A stretch of 64,000 nucleotides of DNA from Natronolimnobius baerhuensis (lineage in GTDB: Archaea; Halobacteriota; Halobacteria; Halobacteriales; Natrialbaceae): NCBI RefSeq assembly GCF_002177135.1, contig NZ_MWPH01000001.1, positions 992,001 through 1,056,000 of the forward strand, given 5' to 3'. The position numbers and the translations under genes were made by a program. Shown here one piece after another: positions 12,071 to 21,039 of the stretch (the first letter of the stretch is position 1; each line of letters begins with the position of its first letter). The notes beneath the pieces are model-generated. The model was not told where the DNA came from, ran no database searches, and saw nothing but the letters and a program-made list of their open reading frames with translations.

Positions 12071-12275
12071 TTATTGCACCGTCTGTTTGTACGCACGGAG
12101 GTCCTCGTCTTGCATCACGACTGATCGGCCCCGTCGACGAGAATCGACGAGTCGGTGATGACGCAACGTTGTCGCTGGCGAATCGGCCGGCGATACCCGC
12201 TCCAATGTCGCGAGTCGACCCGGTGATGATTGCTGTCTGTCCGCTGAGTCGGGTCCGGCCACCGTTCGAACTGGC
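12071..12275 (-). pseudogene. relic of a short-chain dehydrogenase/reductase gene
   Basis: On the minus strand the N-terminal nucleotide-binding motif of an SDR is clear: LSGQTAIITGSTRDIGAG followed by IAGRFASD. The sequence then jumps to what looks like the SDR C-terminus, VITDSSILVDG, in another frame. The catalytic middle (Ser, YxxxK) is missing. The junction falls at FASD, a motif that occurs near both ends of many SDRs, so an internal deletion between similar stretches plus frameshifts explains it. No start codon is left. It sits between dgoD and kdgK and may once have been a pathway dehydrogenase, but that cannot be shown. Confidence 0.75.
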
Positions 12276-12309
12276 TCCGTTCTCACCCGTGCGATGCGAT
12301 TCCGGCAGC

Positions 12310-13464
12310 TTACCACTCTGCGACGCTCCCGTCTTCGCTGCGCCAGACAGGGTTGTGCCAGTTGACGTTCTTCTCTGCTTGCTGTGTGACGTAGTCTTCG
12401 TCGATTTCGATACCGAGACCCGGATCGGTCGGCACCTCGATATACCCATCCTCGTACTGGAAGACGTCCTTGTTCTCGAGGTAATCGAGGACGTCGCTGG
12501 TCTCGTTATAGTGGATGTCCAGGCTTTGTTCCTGAATCAGTGCGTTTGGCGAGATGGTATCGACGTGGACACATGAGGCGAGTGCGATTGGACCGAGCGG
12601 ACAGTGTGGGGCGAGTGCAACATCGTAGGCTTCGGCCATCGCGGCGATCTTTTTGACCTCCGTAATGCCACCCGCATGCGAGAGATCCGGCTGGATCACG
12701 TCTACCGCGCCGCTCTCGAAGATCTCTTTGAAGTCCCAGCGGGAGTACATCCGCTCGCCCGTCGCGATTGGAATCGTCGTATGCTGGGCGATATCACCGA
12801 GTTCGTCGTTGTGTTCTGGCAAAACGGGTTCCTCGATGAAGAAGGGTTCGTAGGGCTCGAGCGCTTTTGCGAGTCGTTTGGCCATCGGCTTCGAGACGCG
12901 GCCGTGGAAGTCGACGCCGATGTCGATCTCTGGGCCGACACGTTCTCGAACCTCTCGGAGGCGGTTGACGGCGTTCTCGACGGCAGCCGGATTGTCGACG
13001 CGGCGAAGTTCCGAGGTGCCGTTCATCTTCAGGGCGGTAAAGCCGTTATCGACCTTTTCGGCGGCTGCGTCGCCGACTTCGGAGGGGCGGTCGCCACCGA
13101 TCCACTGGTAGACGCGGATGCGATCTCGAGCGCGACCACCGAGGAGTTCGTGGACTGGCGCGCCGAAGCGTTTGCCTTTGATGTCCCAGAGTGCCTGATC
13201 GATGCCGGCGATTGCGCTCATCAGGATCGGCCCGCCACGGTAGAAGCCACCGCGATACATCGTCTGCCAGTGGTCTTCGATCCGTGATGGGTCCTTGCTG
13301 ATCAGGTAGTTATCCATCAGTTCTTCGACGGCCGTTCGGACGGTTGCAGCGCGACCTTCGACGACTGGTTCACCCCAGCCGACGAGGCCGTCACTTGTTT
13401 CGATGCGCAAAAAGAGCCATCGTGGCGGTACTTCGTACAGGTCATAATCGACGATTTCGGACAT
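12310..13464 (-). CDS. dgoD: D-galactonate dehydratase
   Basis: 384 residues, collinear with E. coli DgoD from PPRWLFL near the N-terminus to SVAEW at the C-terminus. Active-site residues are in place: D185 and H187 (VDFHGRVS), E211 (FIEEPV), E237 (TGERMYSR) and H287 (APHCPLGP). Further shared stretches are MYRGGFYRGGPILMSAIAGI and QPDLSHAGGITE. It dehydrates D-galactonate to 2-keto-3-deoxy-galactonate. With the kinase and aldolase nearby it forms a DeLey-Doudoroff galactose route. The only good TATA box lies near 13615, implying a leader of about 120 nt. Confidence 0.95.
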   Translation of the reverse strand: MSEIVDYDLYEVPPRWLFLRIETSDGLVGWGEPVVEGRAATVRTAVEELMDNYLISKDPSRIEDHWQTMYRGGFYRGGPILMSAIAGIDQALWDIKGKRFGAPVHELLGGRARDRIRVYQWIGGDRPSEVGDAAAEKVDNGFTALKMNGTSELRRVDNPAAVENAVNRLREVRERVGPEIDIGVDFHGRVSKPMAKRLAKALEPYEPFFIEEPVLPEHNDELGDIAQHTTIPIATGERMYSRWDFKEIFESGAVDVIQPDLSHAGGITEVKKIAAMAEAYDVALAPHCPLGPIALASCVHVDTISPNALIQEQSLDIHYNETSDVLDYLENKDVFQYEDGYIEVPTDPGLGIEIDEDYVTQQAEKNVNWHNPVWRSEDGSVAEW

Positions 13465-13589
13465 GGATCAGTTGTTTGTATGCGTTGTGTAGTCGGAACA
13501 GCGGTTGATGGCCGACTGTCGGCCTGACTCAGTCCACTCGAGCGTGACCAGAGAGTGGCTACGCTGTCGGAAACGTGAGTGCATGTGTT

Positions 13590-13622
13590 GCTAACGATTA
13601 GCCTCGTCTAATATAAATATAC
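13590..13622 (-). promoter_or_regulatory. dgoD promoter with palindrome at the start site
   Basis: The TATA box reads GTATATTTATAT on the minus strand at 13611-13622. The perfect palindrome GCTAA-CGA-TTAGC (13590-13602) lies where transcription should start. It differs from the TTTCC-N5-GGAAA sites, so another regulator may bind here. The predicted leader to the ATG at 13464 is about 120 nt. Confidence 0.45.
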
Positions 13623-13717
13623 CTCACCGCTGGGCGAGGGGTGACTGCTCGGTCGAACAGCACCAGACAAGAAAACAAATTGTCGAGTAATTGGGTCAGA
13701 GACTGTAATGTAAGCGA

Positions 13718-14032
13718 TTACGACAGCGACGCAGCCGTTGCCTTCTCTCGTTCCTGTTTGTCCGCGAGAATATCGTCGCCCGTCTCTTGGGAGAACAGAT
13801 GGATGTTGTCCTCGTCGAACGTGATCGATATCGTCTCGCCAACCTCGGGTTGGATGTCCGAATCGACACGAGCGATGAACGACTCACCGATCTCGAGGTG
13901 GATGTGGGTGTCAGAGCCGACGAGTTCGACGACCTCGACTGCTGCATCGACGGTGTTTTTCGATCCAAGGTCGCTGAGCGAGTCGTTCTCCGGACGGATA
14001 CCAAGCGTGAGGCGAGTTTCGTCAAGTTCCAT
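13718..14032 (-). pseudogene. C-terminal TOBE-domain remnant of a sugar ABC transporter ATPase (UgpC/MalK type)
   Basis: A 104-codon frame that matches only the regulatory C-terminus of carbohydrate-importer ATPases: LGIRPEND, then VVELVGSDTHIHLEIG, FIARVDSD, PEVGETISITFD and HLFSQETGD. There is no Walker A, signature or Walker B motif upstream and no permease or binding-protein gene nearby. The ATG at 14032 is probably fortuitous. It is read as the 3' remainder of a deleted sugar importer next to the IclR gene; translation as a small regulatory protein cannot be excluded. Confidence 0.75.
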
Positions 14033-14066
14033 CTCGAGTCAATTCTCGAGAGTCAACCAGCCACCG

Positions 14067-14083
14067 TTTTCCTCATAGGAAAA
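14067..14083. promoter_or_regulatory. palindromic operator candidate 3, overlapping the iclR promoter
   Basis: TTTTCC-TCATA-GGAAAA. The right arm runs into AAAATATATG, the likely TATA box of the IclR gene (14080-14089), about 27 nt before its ATG at 14113. A protein bound here would cover the BRE/TATA region, so negative autoregulation is expected. The arms match those at 11886-11902 exactly. Confidence 0.7.
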
Positions 14084-14112
14084 TATATGCCGGCTGGCAC
14101 CAACTGTGGGGT

Positions 14113-14877
14113 ATGTCAGAGCCGGACTATCCCGTTGGCTCCGTCGCGACGACGTTTCGGATCATCGAGGCGGTGAACGACCTCGGCGAGGCGGGGATTA
14201 CTGACCTGTCCGAGCAAACGGGGATTTCGAACAGTTCCGTCCACAAACACCTCGATACGCTCCAGTCACTTGGGTACGTGCGAAAGGACGGCACGAGCTA
14301 CTCGCTCAGCATGCGGTTTCTCGGGATTGGGAATCAGGTCCGGAGTCAGCGGGAACTCGTACAGGCCGCAAAGCCGGCCGTAGACAGTCTCAGTAGTACG
14401 GCCGGTGCGGTTACGAATCTCATGGTCGTCGAGCACGGGTACGGCGTCTACGCCTATCGCGCAACCAGCGGTACAACCAACATGAACAGCTATCTGCCAG
14501 TCGTCGGTGACCGCGTCCACCTCCACGCAACGGCGGGCGGGAAGGCAATTCTCTCGCAGATGGACTGGAACGAAATCACCGCAATCATCGACGCCAACGG
14601 CCTGCCGAAGATGACCGACAAAACCATCGACTCGAGGGATGTCCTCCGTCGTGAACTGCGTTCGATTCAGGACCGCGGCCTCGCGTTCGAACGCGGCGAG
14701 CACCTCCCGTCCGTCCAGTGTGTCGCCGCCCCGATTACGACCGCGGACGGCCCTGTTGGCTCAGTCAGCGTCTCCGGTAGCATCGATCAGATGAGCGGTA
14801 AAAAACTCGAGGAGGACCTCGCTGGATTGGTCGTGAGCACGACGAACGAGATCGAACTCGAACTATTTAGAGACTGA
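14113..14877 (+). CDS. IclR family transcriptional regulator of the galactose cluster
   Basis: 254 residues. An N-terminal winged helix-turn-helix (~8-62; SEQTGISNSSVHKHLDTLQSLGYV) is followed by the IclR effector-binding domain (~78-250), including RVHLHATAGGKAIL and SVQCVAAPI. Known haloarchaeal IclR proteins such as XacR control sugar-acid pathways, which matches the neighbours here. The ligand is probably a pathway sugar acid. The promoter carries palindrome 3 over its TATA box, and related palindromes precede kdgK, so it likely represses itself and controls kdgK and perhaps other cluster genes. Confidence 0.9.
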   Translation: MSEPDYPVGSVATTFRIIEAVNDLGEAGITDLSEQTGISNSSVHKHLDTLQSLGYVRKDGTSYSLSMRFLGIGNQVRSQRELVQAAKPAVDSLSSTAGAVTNLMVVEHGYGVYAYRATSGTTNMNSYLPVVGDRVHLHATAGGKAILSQMDWNEITAIIDANGLPKMTDKTIDSRDVLRRELRSIQDRGLAFERGEHLPSVQCVAAPITTADGPVGSVSVSGSIDQMSGKKLEEDLAGLVVSTTNEIELELFRD

Positions 14878-15221
14878 TACCATTTAGAAGCCATATGTTT
14901 TCAGAGGTATATTTGAGTAGGGAGAGTATGAATTCGAGTTTGTCGAATATAATCGAGATGAAAACAGGATAAAGTCACTAATAGCTAATTAGTTTTCTAA
15001 CTCACGCTTGAATTCACCATTTGGACTACTATAATATTCTTCGCATCGAACGTTTTCCGGGTGACGAATAAACAATAGTGTGAGGAGTGGTTTGACACGG
15101 ATATCTGCGGGTACTGTCGCCCTACAGCGCGCATATTGCCCTCCGGATATTCGACATTTTTAGTAGCGTCTGAATTGACTCCGAATAGAACGTTCAATCC
15201 AGAATAATAGTCATAGACATG
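14878..15221. other. 344-bp AT-rich intergenic region, no gene recognised
   Basis: Lies between the stops of the IclR gene and a convergent lipoprotein gene. Composition is AT-rich and unlike the coding flanks. The minus-strand frame at 14997-15197 has no family motif and no ribosome-binding or TATA signal that I can support. It may hold terminators for both genes. Confidence 0.5.
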
Positions 15222-16370
15222 TTAGGAGCAACCAACTGAGGTTGCAACCGTCTCCAACTCGAGGTCCGCAGTCGGACTCGAGAGTTCGAACGAGAGCCCA
15301 TCACACGTCCAGAAGAGGCTCTCGATTCGACCATCGCGGCGATAGACTGGCTGGCCGTCGAACTCGAGTGTCGTCTGCTCGAGGGCGGACGGATTGAACC
15401 GCTGTGTTTCTCGGACGGCGAGGAATAGCTCTCGGCCGGCGGCATCCGGGTCGGTGTACCAGAGCGTTGTCCGGTAGCCGTCGGGGTGTTCAACGACGGT
15501 CACTCGGTCGAGGACAAACGGGTCGGGCATCGACGGGTCAGGAAGGTCGTAAGGGACGACGGCTGCGGCCTCGGAACGGGTCTCGTAGACACCCTCGGGT
15601 TCGGTGCCAATCGTGACGACCTCTGCCTCGGCCGGCGGGTCGTACCTGAAGGTTCCTTGCTCGAGGCCGCCGTCAATTGTGAGGTCTTCGGAGGTGACCG
15701 TTACCCGGTGGAGAATACCGTCTTCGCTGGAGACAGTATCGCGTTCTCGAATCGGATACCGATGTTCATCGTCGATCCAGACCGACCGTTCGACGGTTGC
15801 ATCGGCCAGTTCCTCACTCGAGAACCCATCGAACGGAATGCGATACACTGTCTCACCGATGAGCAGATCGATGGATCGGCCGTCGATAGTGTCGTCGTCC
15901 GGGTGGGCGTCGATTCGGTGTGTCTCGCGCCCATCGACTGTCTCGAGGCCGGCATACGAGAGGTCGTACTCCGTCCGCACCGACTCGAGGACCTGGCGCA
16001 TTCGGTCGATCACGAGGCGATTTGGGTGGTGGCGCTCGGTCACGATGTTCGTCTCCGGGTTGTACTCCGAGGTGAGTGTGCGACTCCGAACAGAGACGGC
16101 ACCCGGTACCACGTCGGGATCGTCCGACTCGAGGACGTCCAGTCGCTGTTCGCCCGGCGGGCGCTGGATGAGGCGGTCGAGACGTTCGGTTGTCTCCGTC
16201 GGTGTTTCCATGACCATTCGCCGACGTGTCTCGAGCGTCGAGAGGGTACGACGCGTCTCGAGTGCCTCCTGAAGTAACTGATCGCTCGAGGGCGAACTGG
16301 CCTGGGGGACCGACACACAGCCAGCGAGTCCAAGGATTGTGCCTGCAGTCAACAGCCGACGGCGGCGCAT
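15222..16370 (-). CDS. predicted lipoprotein with LolA-like domain
   Basis: 382 residues starting MRRRRLLTAGTILGLAGCVS. Two arginines plus a hydrophobic run and a lipobox (LAGC) make it a secreted, probably Tat- or Sec-dependent, membrane-anchored lipoprotein. The mature part alternates beta-strand-like stretches with features of the LolA/LppX-like superfamily found in haloarchaea (RTEYDLSYAGLETVDGRETHRID, DLLIGETVYRIPFDG, SVWIDDEHRYPI). The role is unknown; related archaeal proteins probably handle lipids or lipoproteins at the cell surface. No operon partner. Confidence 0.75.
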   Translation of the reverse strand: MRRRRLLTAGTILGLAGCVSVPQASSPSSDQLLQEALETRRTLSTLETRRRMVMETPTETTERLDRLIQRPPGEQRLDVLESDDPDVVPGAVSVRSRTLTSEYNPETNIVTERHHPNRLVIDRMRQVLESVRTEYDLSYAGLETVDGRETHRIDAHPDDDTIDGRSIDLLIGETVYRIPFDGFSSEELADATVERSVWIDDEHRYPIRERDTVSSEDGILHRVTVTSEDLTIDGGLEQGTFRYDPPAEAEVVTIGTEPEGVYETRSEAAAVVPYDLPDPSMPDPFVLDRVTVVEHPDGYRTTLWYTDPDAAGRELFLAVRETQRFNPSALEQTTLEFDGQPVYRRDGRIESLFWTCDGLSFELSSPTADLELETVATSVGCS

Positions 16371-16578
16371 ACTCGAACAAGTGGCTCGAAAATTGATAAG
16401 TATGCAGGAGTTGTGTAGCGCTCTGTAACAGGTCCAGTGAGACGCCCTGTTATCTCAGTGTGCCATAGGACGAGAACGGATGTCCCGGCCCCTCGAGTAG
16501 GATGGGGATGCACCCGAGACCGGCGTGTAAATTCGGCGAAGCCAATACTATATGTGTCGGCCGGCCGCACAGATGTGC

Positions 16579-17769
16579 ATGAACGTCGATCCCGACCTTT
16601 CGGCCCTTCGAGGCGCACTCGAGGCGCTCGAGGTCGATGGCTATCTCATCGATGACGACGCGTCGGATTCCGACCAGCGCTACGTCTCCGGCTTTAGCGC
16701 ACCTGACCCGTATCAGACGCTTGTTACCGACGACGGGGTCCACCTACTCGTCTCGGGACTCGAATACGGCCGGGCAAACTCGGAGGCTGGCGCTGACACG
16801 GTATCGCGTCGCTCGGAATACGAGTATCAGGAACGCGTCGCCGAACACGGCTCCTACGAGGGAACGATACAGACGATTGCAGCGTTCTGTGAAGACCACG
16901 GCGTCGACTCGATTGCTGTTCCGCGGACTTTCCCGACCGGCACTGCTGATGGCCTCCGCGAGCAGGGACTCGCAGTTACTGTCGAAACCGACGGTGTCGT
17001 CGAGGTGATTCGGGCGACGAAAACTGAGTGGGAAGTCGACCAGATTCGGGCCACACAGCGAGCAAATCAGGCGGCGATGGCGACCGCCGAGGAACTGATC
17101 GCGACCGCCGACGTGGACGAGGACGGCACGCTCGTCCACGACGGCGAGACGCTGACGAGCGAGCGCGTCACCGAGGAAATCGAAATCACGCTCTTGAACC
17201 ACGGCTGCGGGCTCGACGAAACCATCGTCGCCTGCGGCGAGGACGGTGCCGACCCACACGACCGCGGGAGTGGCCCGCTCTCTGCGGACGAACTCATCGT
17301 GATCGACATCTTCCCGCGCGACAAGGACACCGGCTACTTCGGCGACATGACGCGCACGTTCGCCCGTGGCGATCCGGGAGAGGAAGCCAGACGCCGCTAC
17401 GACGTGACCCACGACGCCTTCGAGGCTGCTCTCGAGACTGTCGAAGCCGGCGTCACCGGTTCGGAAGTCCATGGCGTCGCCTGTGACGTGATCGAGAAAG
17501 CGGGTTACGAAACCCTGCGAAGCGATCCGAGCACCGATACCGGCTTTATCCACAGCACCGGCCACGGCGTCGGCCTCGACATTCACGAGCAACCGAGCGT
17601 CTCGCCCGTCGGCGGCGAACTCGAGGCTGGTCACGTGATCTCTATTGAACCGGGGATCTACGACCCCGCAGTCGGTGGCATCCGTATTGAGGACTTAGTC
17701 GTCGTCACCGAGGACGGCTACGAGAATCTGACTGAGTATCGGATCGGACTCGAGCCCGTCGCCGAGTAA
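16579..17769 (+). CDS. Xaa-Pro aminopeptidase/dipeptidase, M24 family
   Basis: 396 residues from the ATG at 16579 (MNVDPDLSALRGALE); an ATG at 16573 is possible. The longer frame from 16552 is rejected because that ATG lies inside the TATA box (TACTATATG, 16546-16554). The C-terminal pita-bread domain has all five metal ligands: DIFPRD, FGDMTRTF, HSTGHGVGLDIHE, SIEPGIY and GGIRIEDLVVV. The N-terminal creatinase-like domain covers ~1-130. It removes residues preceding proline from peptides. Convergent with a histidine kinase. Confidence 0.9.
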   Translation: MNVDPDLSALRGALEALEVDGYLIDDDASDSDQRYVSGFSAPDPYQTLVTDDGVHLLVSGLEYGRANSEAGADTVSRRSEYEYQERVAEHGSYEGTIQTIAAFCEDHGVDSIAVPRTFPTGTADGLREQGLAVTVETDGVVEVIRATKTEWEVDQIRATQRANQAAMATAEELIATADVDEDGTLVHDGETLTSERVTEEIEITLLNHGCGLDETIVACGEDGADPHDRGSGPLSADELIVIDIFPRDKDTGYFGDMTRTFARGDPGEEARRRYDVTHDAFEAALETVEAGVTGSEVHGVACDVIEKAGYETLRSDPSTDTGFIHSTGHGVGLDIHEQPSVSPVGGELEAGHVISIEPGIYDPAVGGIRIEDLVVVTEDGYENLTEYRIGLEPVAE

Positions 17770-17812
17770 CGGTCAACGTGGTCGGTTTCGGCTCCTCGAA
17801 CGTCCCCGGCGC

Positions 17813-19765
17813 TTACTGGTCCGTCGTCGCTGGCAGTGTAAACGAGAACGTCGAGTCCTCACCGACGTCGGAATCGACCCAGATCTGGCCGCCGTGGCGC
17901 TCGACGATTCGCTCACACAGTGCGAGTCCGATTCCCGCACCGTCGTACTCGGACCGACTGTGGAGTCGATCAAAAATCTCGAAGATCTGATCCTGGTCAT
18001 CGGGATGGATTCCGATTCCCTCGTCGTGGACTGAAATCACCCACTGGGTTCCGTCTTTGCGTGCTGTGACCTCGATACGTGGCGGCTGCTGACCCGCATA
18101 CTTCACCGCGTTCGACAGCAGATTCTGGAACACTTGCCGGAGCTGAGTGGGATCGCCCTCGACACGCGGAAGCGATCCAACCGACAGTTGCGCATTGCTG
18201 CCCTCGAGTTTGAACTGTAAGTTCTCGCAGGCATCTGCAAACACGTCCGCGAGTTCGACTGGCTCGAACGGCTTGCCTCGGGTTTCGATTCGGGAGTACG
18301 TGAGTAAGCCGTCGATCATCTCGCGCATGCGATCAGCGCCGTCGACGGCGAACTCGAGAAACTCCTCGGTGTCCGCGTCGAGGTCGGCGCGTCGGTCGAT
18401 CAGTTGCAGGTAACTCGAGACCATCCGCAGCGGTTCCTGCAGGTCGTGGGAGGCGGCGTAGGCGAACTGCTCGAGTCGTTCGTTCGAGGTCTCGAGGCGG
18501 TCGACCGTCCGCTCGAGTTCGCGCTCGCGCTGGTGTTGCTCGAGTTCGTACTTCACCCACTGGCTCATTGACTGGAGGAAGGCGCTCTCGTCGGCGGTAA
18601 ACGGCTCGGACCGGGAGTCAGAATCGAGAAAGAAGAACGTGCGATCAGTGCCGCCGTCGACGCCGATGTAGGCCCCGAAATAGGTCTGGATGCCAAACTC
18701 TTGATACACGGTGATGTCATCGTAGCCATCTGATTCGGGACTCGTGACGCTGCCAACGGACTGGATATCAGTGGCGGCAGTACAGTACGTCTCCGAGAGC
18801 GGGAGTTCGATATCGGTCTGGAAGTGTTCGTGCTCGTCGGTGCTGACGTGTTCGAGTTTGAACCAGTCGCTGTCGACGTCGACGAAGGCCATTCCGCCGA
18901 TCTCGAGGTTAAATCGCTCGCATCCTAGGTCGAACAGCGCCTGCAGTTTGTCTTCAAAGGCCCGATCAGGATCCGCGGTGATCTGGTTCTGTCGCTGCAG
19001 GTACTGTTCGCGCTCCTGAAGCGCACTCTTGGCTTTGCTTCGGTCGAGCAGCGTTCCGAGCATCCGCTCGAGTTCGTATTTCGAGGAGCGCCCGCCCTCG
19101 CAGAACTCTTCGGGCGGCGTATAGTAGAAGTTGTGACAGACCGTGCTGTCGTAGATGAGGTGGGGATGGACTCGGATAACGTCGCAGAGAACACCCGGCG
19201 GGAACGCCTCGCGGTTGTACTGACAGACCGCAATCGCGTCTCTGTTGTCGAAGAGGGCGTTAACCTTGCTCTCGTAGGCCATACACTCCGTAGTCGAGAC
19301 ATCGGCCTCGAGGATCCAGTCCATCTCGGCGGCCAGTCGCAACGCCTCGAACTCCGCAGTAGCTGCCTCGATGCGCTCGGCGTAGTGGTCCATCATCTCG
19401 TCGGCGTCGAACGACCCGTTCTCGAGATAGGTCTCCTGAATGGTTGCAAACGCGAGCGCACCGGATTCGACGGCGTCATCGACGTCGATCCCGCCCGATT
19501 GAAGGGCGTCTCGGACCGCTGGCTCCGAAGCCTCGTCAAGGACGTACAGGCAGTGTTCGCCGCGCTCGAGGCCCTGCTGGATAAACGGCACCGCAGCCGC
19601 GAACTGCTCGTCTCTGCTCTCGTAGATCAATGCGAAGTGATCGTTGCAGAACTCGCCGTTGGGCGACTCGACCGGGCCGTTGAACTGCGGACTTTGCTGG
19701 AGCGCATCAAGTGGACTCTCGAGGTCGAGGACGTCGGATTGTGTGGACTGAAGAGGCTGGCTCAT
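17813..19765 (-). CDS. sensor histidine kinase with MEDS and GAF domains
   Basis: 650 residues with no membrane segment. An MEDS-type sensor domain (~38-215; NDHFALIYESRDEQF and the ERGEHCLYVLDE stretch) is followed by a GAF domain (~255-405), a HisKA dimerisation domain with the phospho-accepting His in AASHDLQEPL (~440), and a HATPase with N box NLLSNAVKYA, G1 DEGIGI and G2 GAGIGLAL. The MEDS domain is known from methanogen/methylotroph regulators and binds small ligands, perhaps hydrocarbon derivatives. No response regulator is adjacent, so its partner is elsewhere. Cytoplasmic. Confidence 0.9.
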   Translation of the reverse strand: MSQPLQSTQSDVLDLESPLDALQQSPQFNGPVESPNGEFCNDHFALIYESRDEQFAAAVPFIQQGLERGEHCLYVLDEASEPAVRDALQSGGIDVDDAVESGALAFATIQETYLENGSFDADEMMDHYAERIEAATAEFEALRLAAEMDWILEADVSTTECMAYESKVNALFDNRDAIAVCQYNREAFPPGVLCDVIRVHPHLIYDSTVCHNFYYTPPEEFCEGGRSSKYELERMLGTLLDRSKAKSALQEREQYLQRQNQITADPDRAFEDKLQALFDLGCERFNLEIGGMAFVDVDSDWFKLEHVSTDEHEHFQTDIELPLSETYCTAATDIQSVGSVTSPESDGYDDITVYQEFGIQTYFGAYIGVDGGTDRTFFFLDSDSRSEPFTADESAFLQSMSQWVKYELEQHQRERELERTVDRLETSNERLEQFAYAASHDLQEPLRMVSSYLQLIDRRADLDADTEEFLEFAVDGADRMREMIDGLLTYSRIETRGKPFEPVELADVFADACENLQFKLEGSNAQLSVGSLPRVEGDPTQLRQVFQNLLSNAVKYAGQQPPRIEVTARKDGTQWVISVHDEGIGIHPDDQDQIFEIFDRLHSRSEYDGAGIGLALCERIVERHGGQIWVDSDVGEDSTFSFTLPATTDQ

Positions 19766-19911
19766 GAGGGCAACGAGGATCGATTATCTGGAAAAGTGGA
19801 GCAGCGGTAATAAGAAGCCGGCCAATACATGTTGGTGTTCGAGTGACGGCCCCCGGAGATTCGAGTGACAGGGCCAGTACCGCCAGGTCTCGAAGTCTAT
19901 ATCGTCATGAA

Positions 19912-20976
19912 TTACGGCTCGAGTGAGAGTCGCTCACCGACCTCGAGACCGGATCGAAGCGCAGCGTGGAGGCGACCCTCGCCGGCGACCCAGTCGCCGA
20001 GACAGTACAAGCCCTCGGTTTCGGCTGCCCGAAGCGGGTCCGAATCGACGCCATCCTCGGGCAACGCATAGCGCCACCCCTGGTGGTCCGTCCACTCTGG
20101 GTCGGTTAGGCGGTCGTCCTCGAGTAAGTCGGCCGTGAGGGTGGCCAGTTTCTCGAGCGTCTCGGCCGGTGGCTCGTCGATGTGAGCAACGAACCACTCG
20201 TGATTCGCCTGAACGACGAGCAGCGAGTCGCCATCTGGGACGTGTCCCGGCTTGCACTCTTCGCGGGCGACCCAGCCAATCTCGTGAGCTTTGTCGGTGT
20301 TGACCAGCGCGTAGTAGGGCACCTCGAGTTCGAACGGATAGTGGAAGATGCCGGTCCAGACGGATCGGTAGGAGACGTCGTCGATGGCGTCGACGAGGTC
20401 CGCCCGGAGTCCGTCGCGGTCGCCCCACTCACCTGAGCGGAGCAACTCGGCCGTCTGTGGCGCTGGCGGGGTGAGCAGCAATCGGTCGAACGGCCCCCAC
20501 GTCTCGCCGGTGTCATCCTCGAGAACCCAAGTGGGCGAGTCGCCGTCCGCACCAGCGGTGACTCGGTCGATCCGCTCGACTCGCGTTCGGAGCTGAACCT
20601 CGGCGTCCGTGCGCGCGAACAATCGCTTTGCGATCTGGGTCAGCCCCTCGCGGTAGGTCCACTTATGGTCGTCCGCGTCTCTTCCCTCCGAAATGTCTCC
20701 GTTGCTGTCGAACGTCCAGATGGGGTCGCCGATATCGACGAGCCCCTCGGTCTCGAGTGTCTCTGTCAGCAGTTCCGTCACGCGCTCGTCATCGTCTGTG
20801 ACGTAGTTTGCGCCGTAGTCGTAGGTCACGTCCTCTCGTCGTCGCGTTGCCGCTCGACCGCAGACACCGCCGGATTTCTCGAGAACGGTGATCGCTGTCT
20901 CCGCGTCTCGTCGCTCGAGGGCGTCAGTGGCGGCTGCGGCGGCTGCACCAGCGCCGACGATGCCGATCCGTGTCAT
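19912..20976 (-). CDS. FAD-dependent oxidoreductase, renalase/amine-oxidase-like
   Basis: 354 residues. The FAD dinucleotide-binding motif opens the protein (MTRIGIVGAGAAAAAATDAL), followed by the acidic Glu of ITVLEKS and the GRAATRR flavin contact. The C-terminal motif GLYCLGDWVAGEGRLHAAL is the flavin-closing sequence of the amine oxidase family. In size and layout it is closest to renalase-like proteins that oxidise isomeric forms of NAD(P)H; the substrate is not proven. Stands alone, with 63 bp to a co-directional acetyltransferase gene upstream. Confidence 0.82.
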   Translation of the reverse strand: MTRIGIVGAGAAAAAATDALERRDAETAITVLEKSGGVCGRAATRRREDVTYDYGANYVTDDDERVTELLTETLETEGLVDIGDPIWTFDSNGDISEGRDADDHKWTYREGLTQIAKRLFARTDAEVQLRTRVERIDRVTAGADGDSPTWVLEDDTGETWGPFDRLLLTPPAPQTAELLRSGEWGDRDGLRADLVDAIDDVSYRSVWTGIFHYPFELEVPYYALVNTDKAHEIGWVAREECKPGHVPDGDSLLVVQANHEWFVAHIDEPPAETLEKLATLTADLLEDDRLTDPEWTDHQGWRYALPEDGVDSDPLRAAETEGLYCLGDWVAGEGRLHAALRSGLEVGERLSLEP

Positions 20977-21039
20977 GACTGGTGTTCGGGTCGACCGGAT
21001 AAGAGTACACAGCCTTACATGCTGTCCAGGCGGGGAGCC

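Noticed and set aside
12071-12275. SDR relic as the missing galactose dehydrogenase
   Set aside because: Too little remains to identify a substrate, so the pathway role is not claimed.
16552-16578. Earlier start for the Xaa-Pro peptidase
   Set aside because: That ATG is inside the TATA box, so it cannot be in the transcript.
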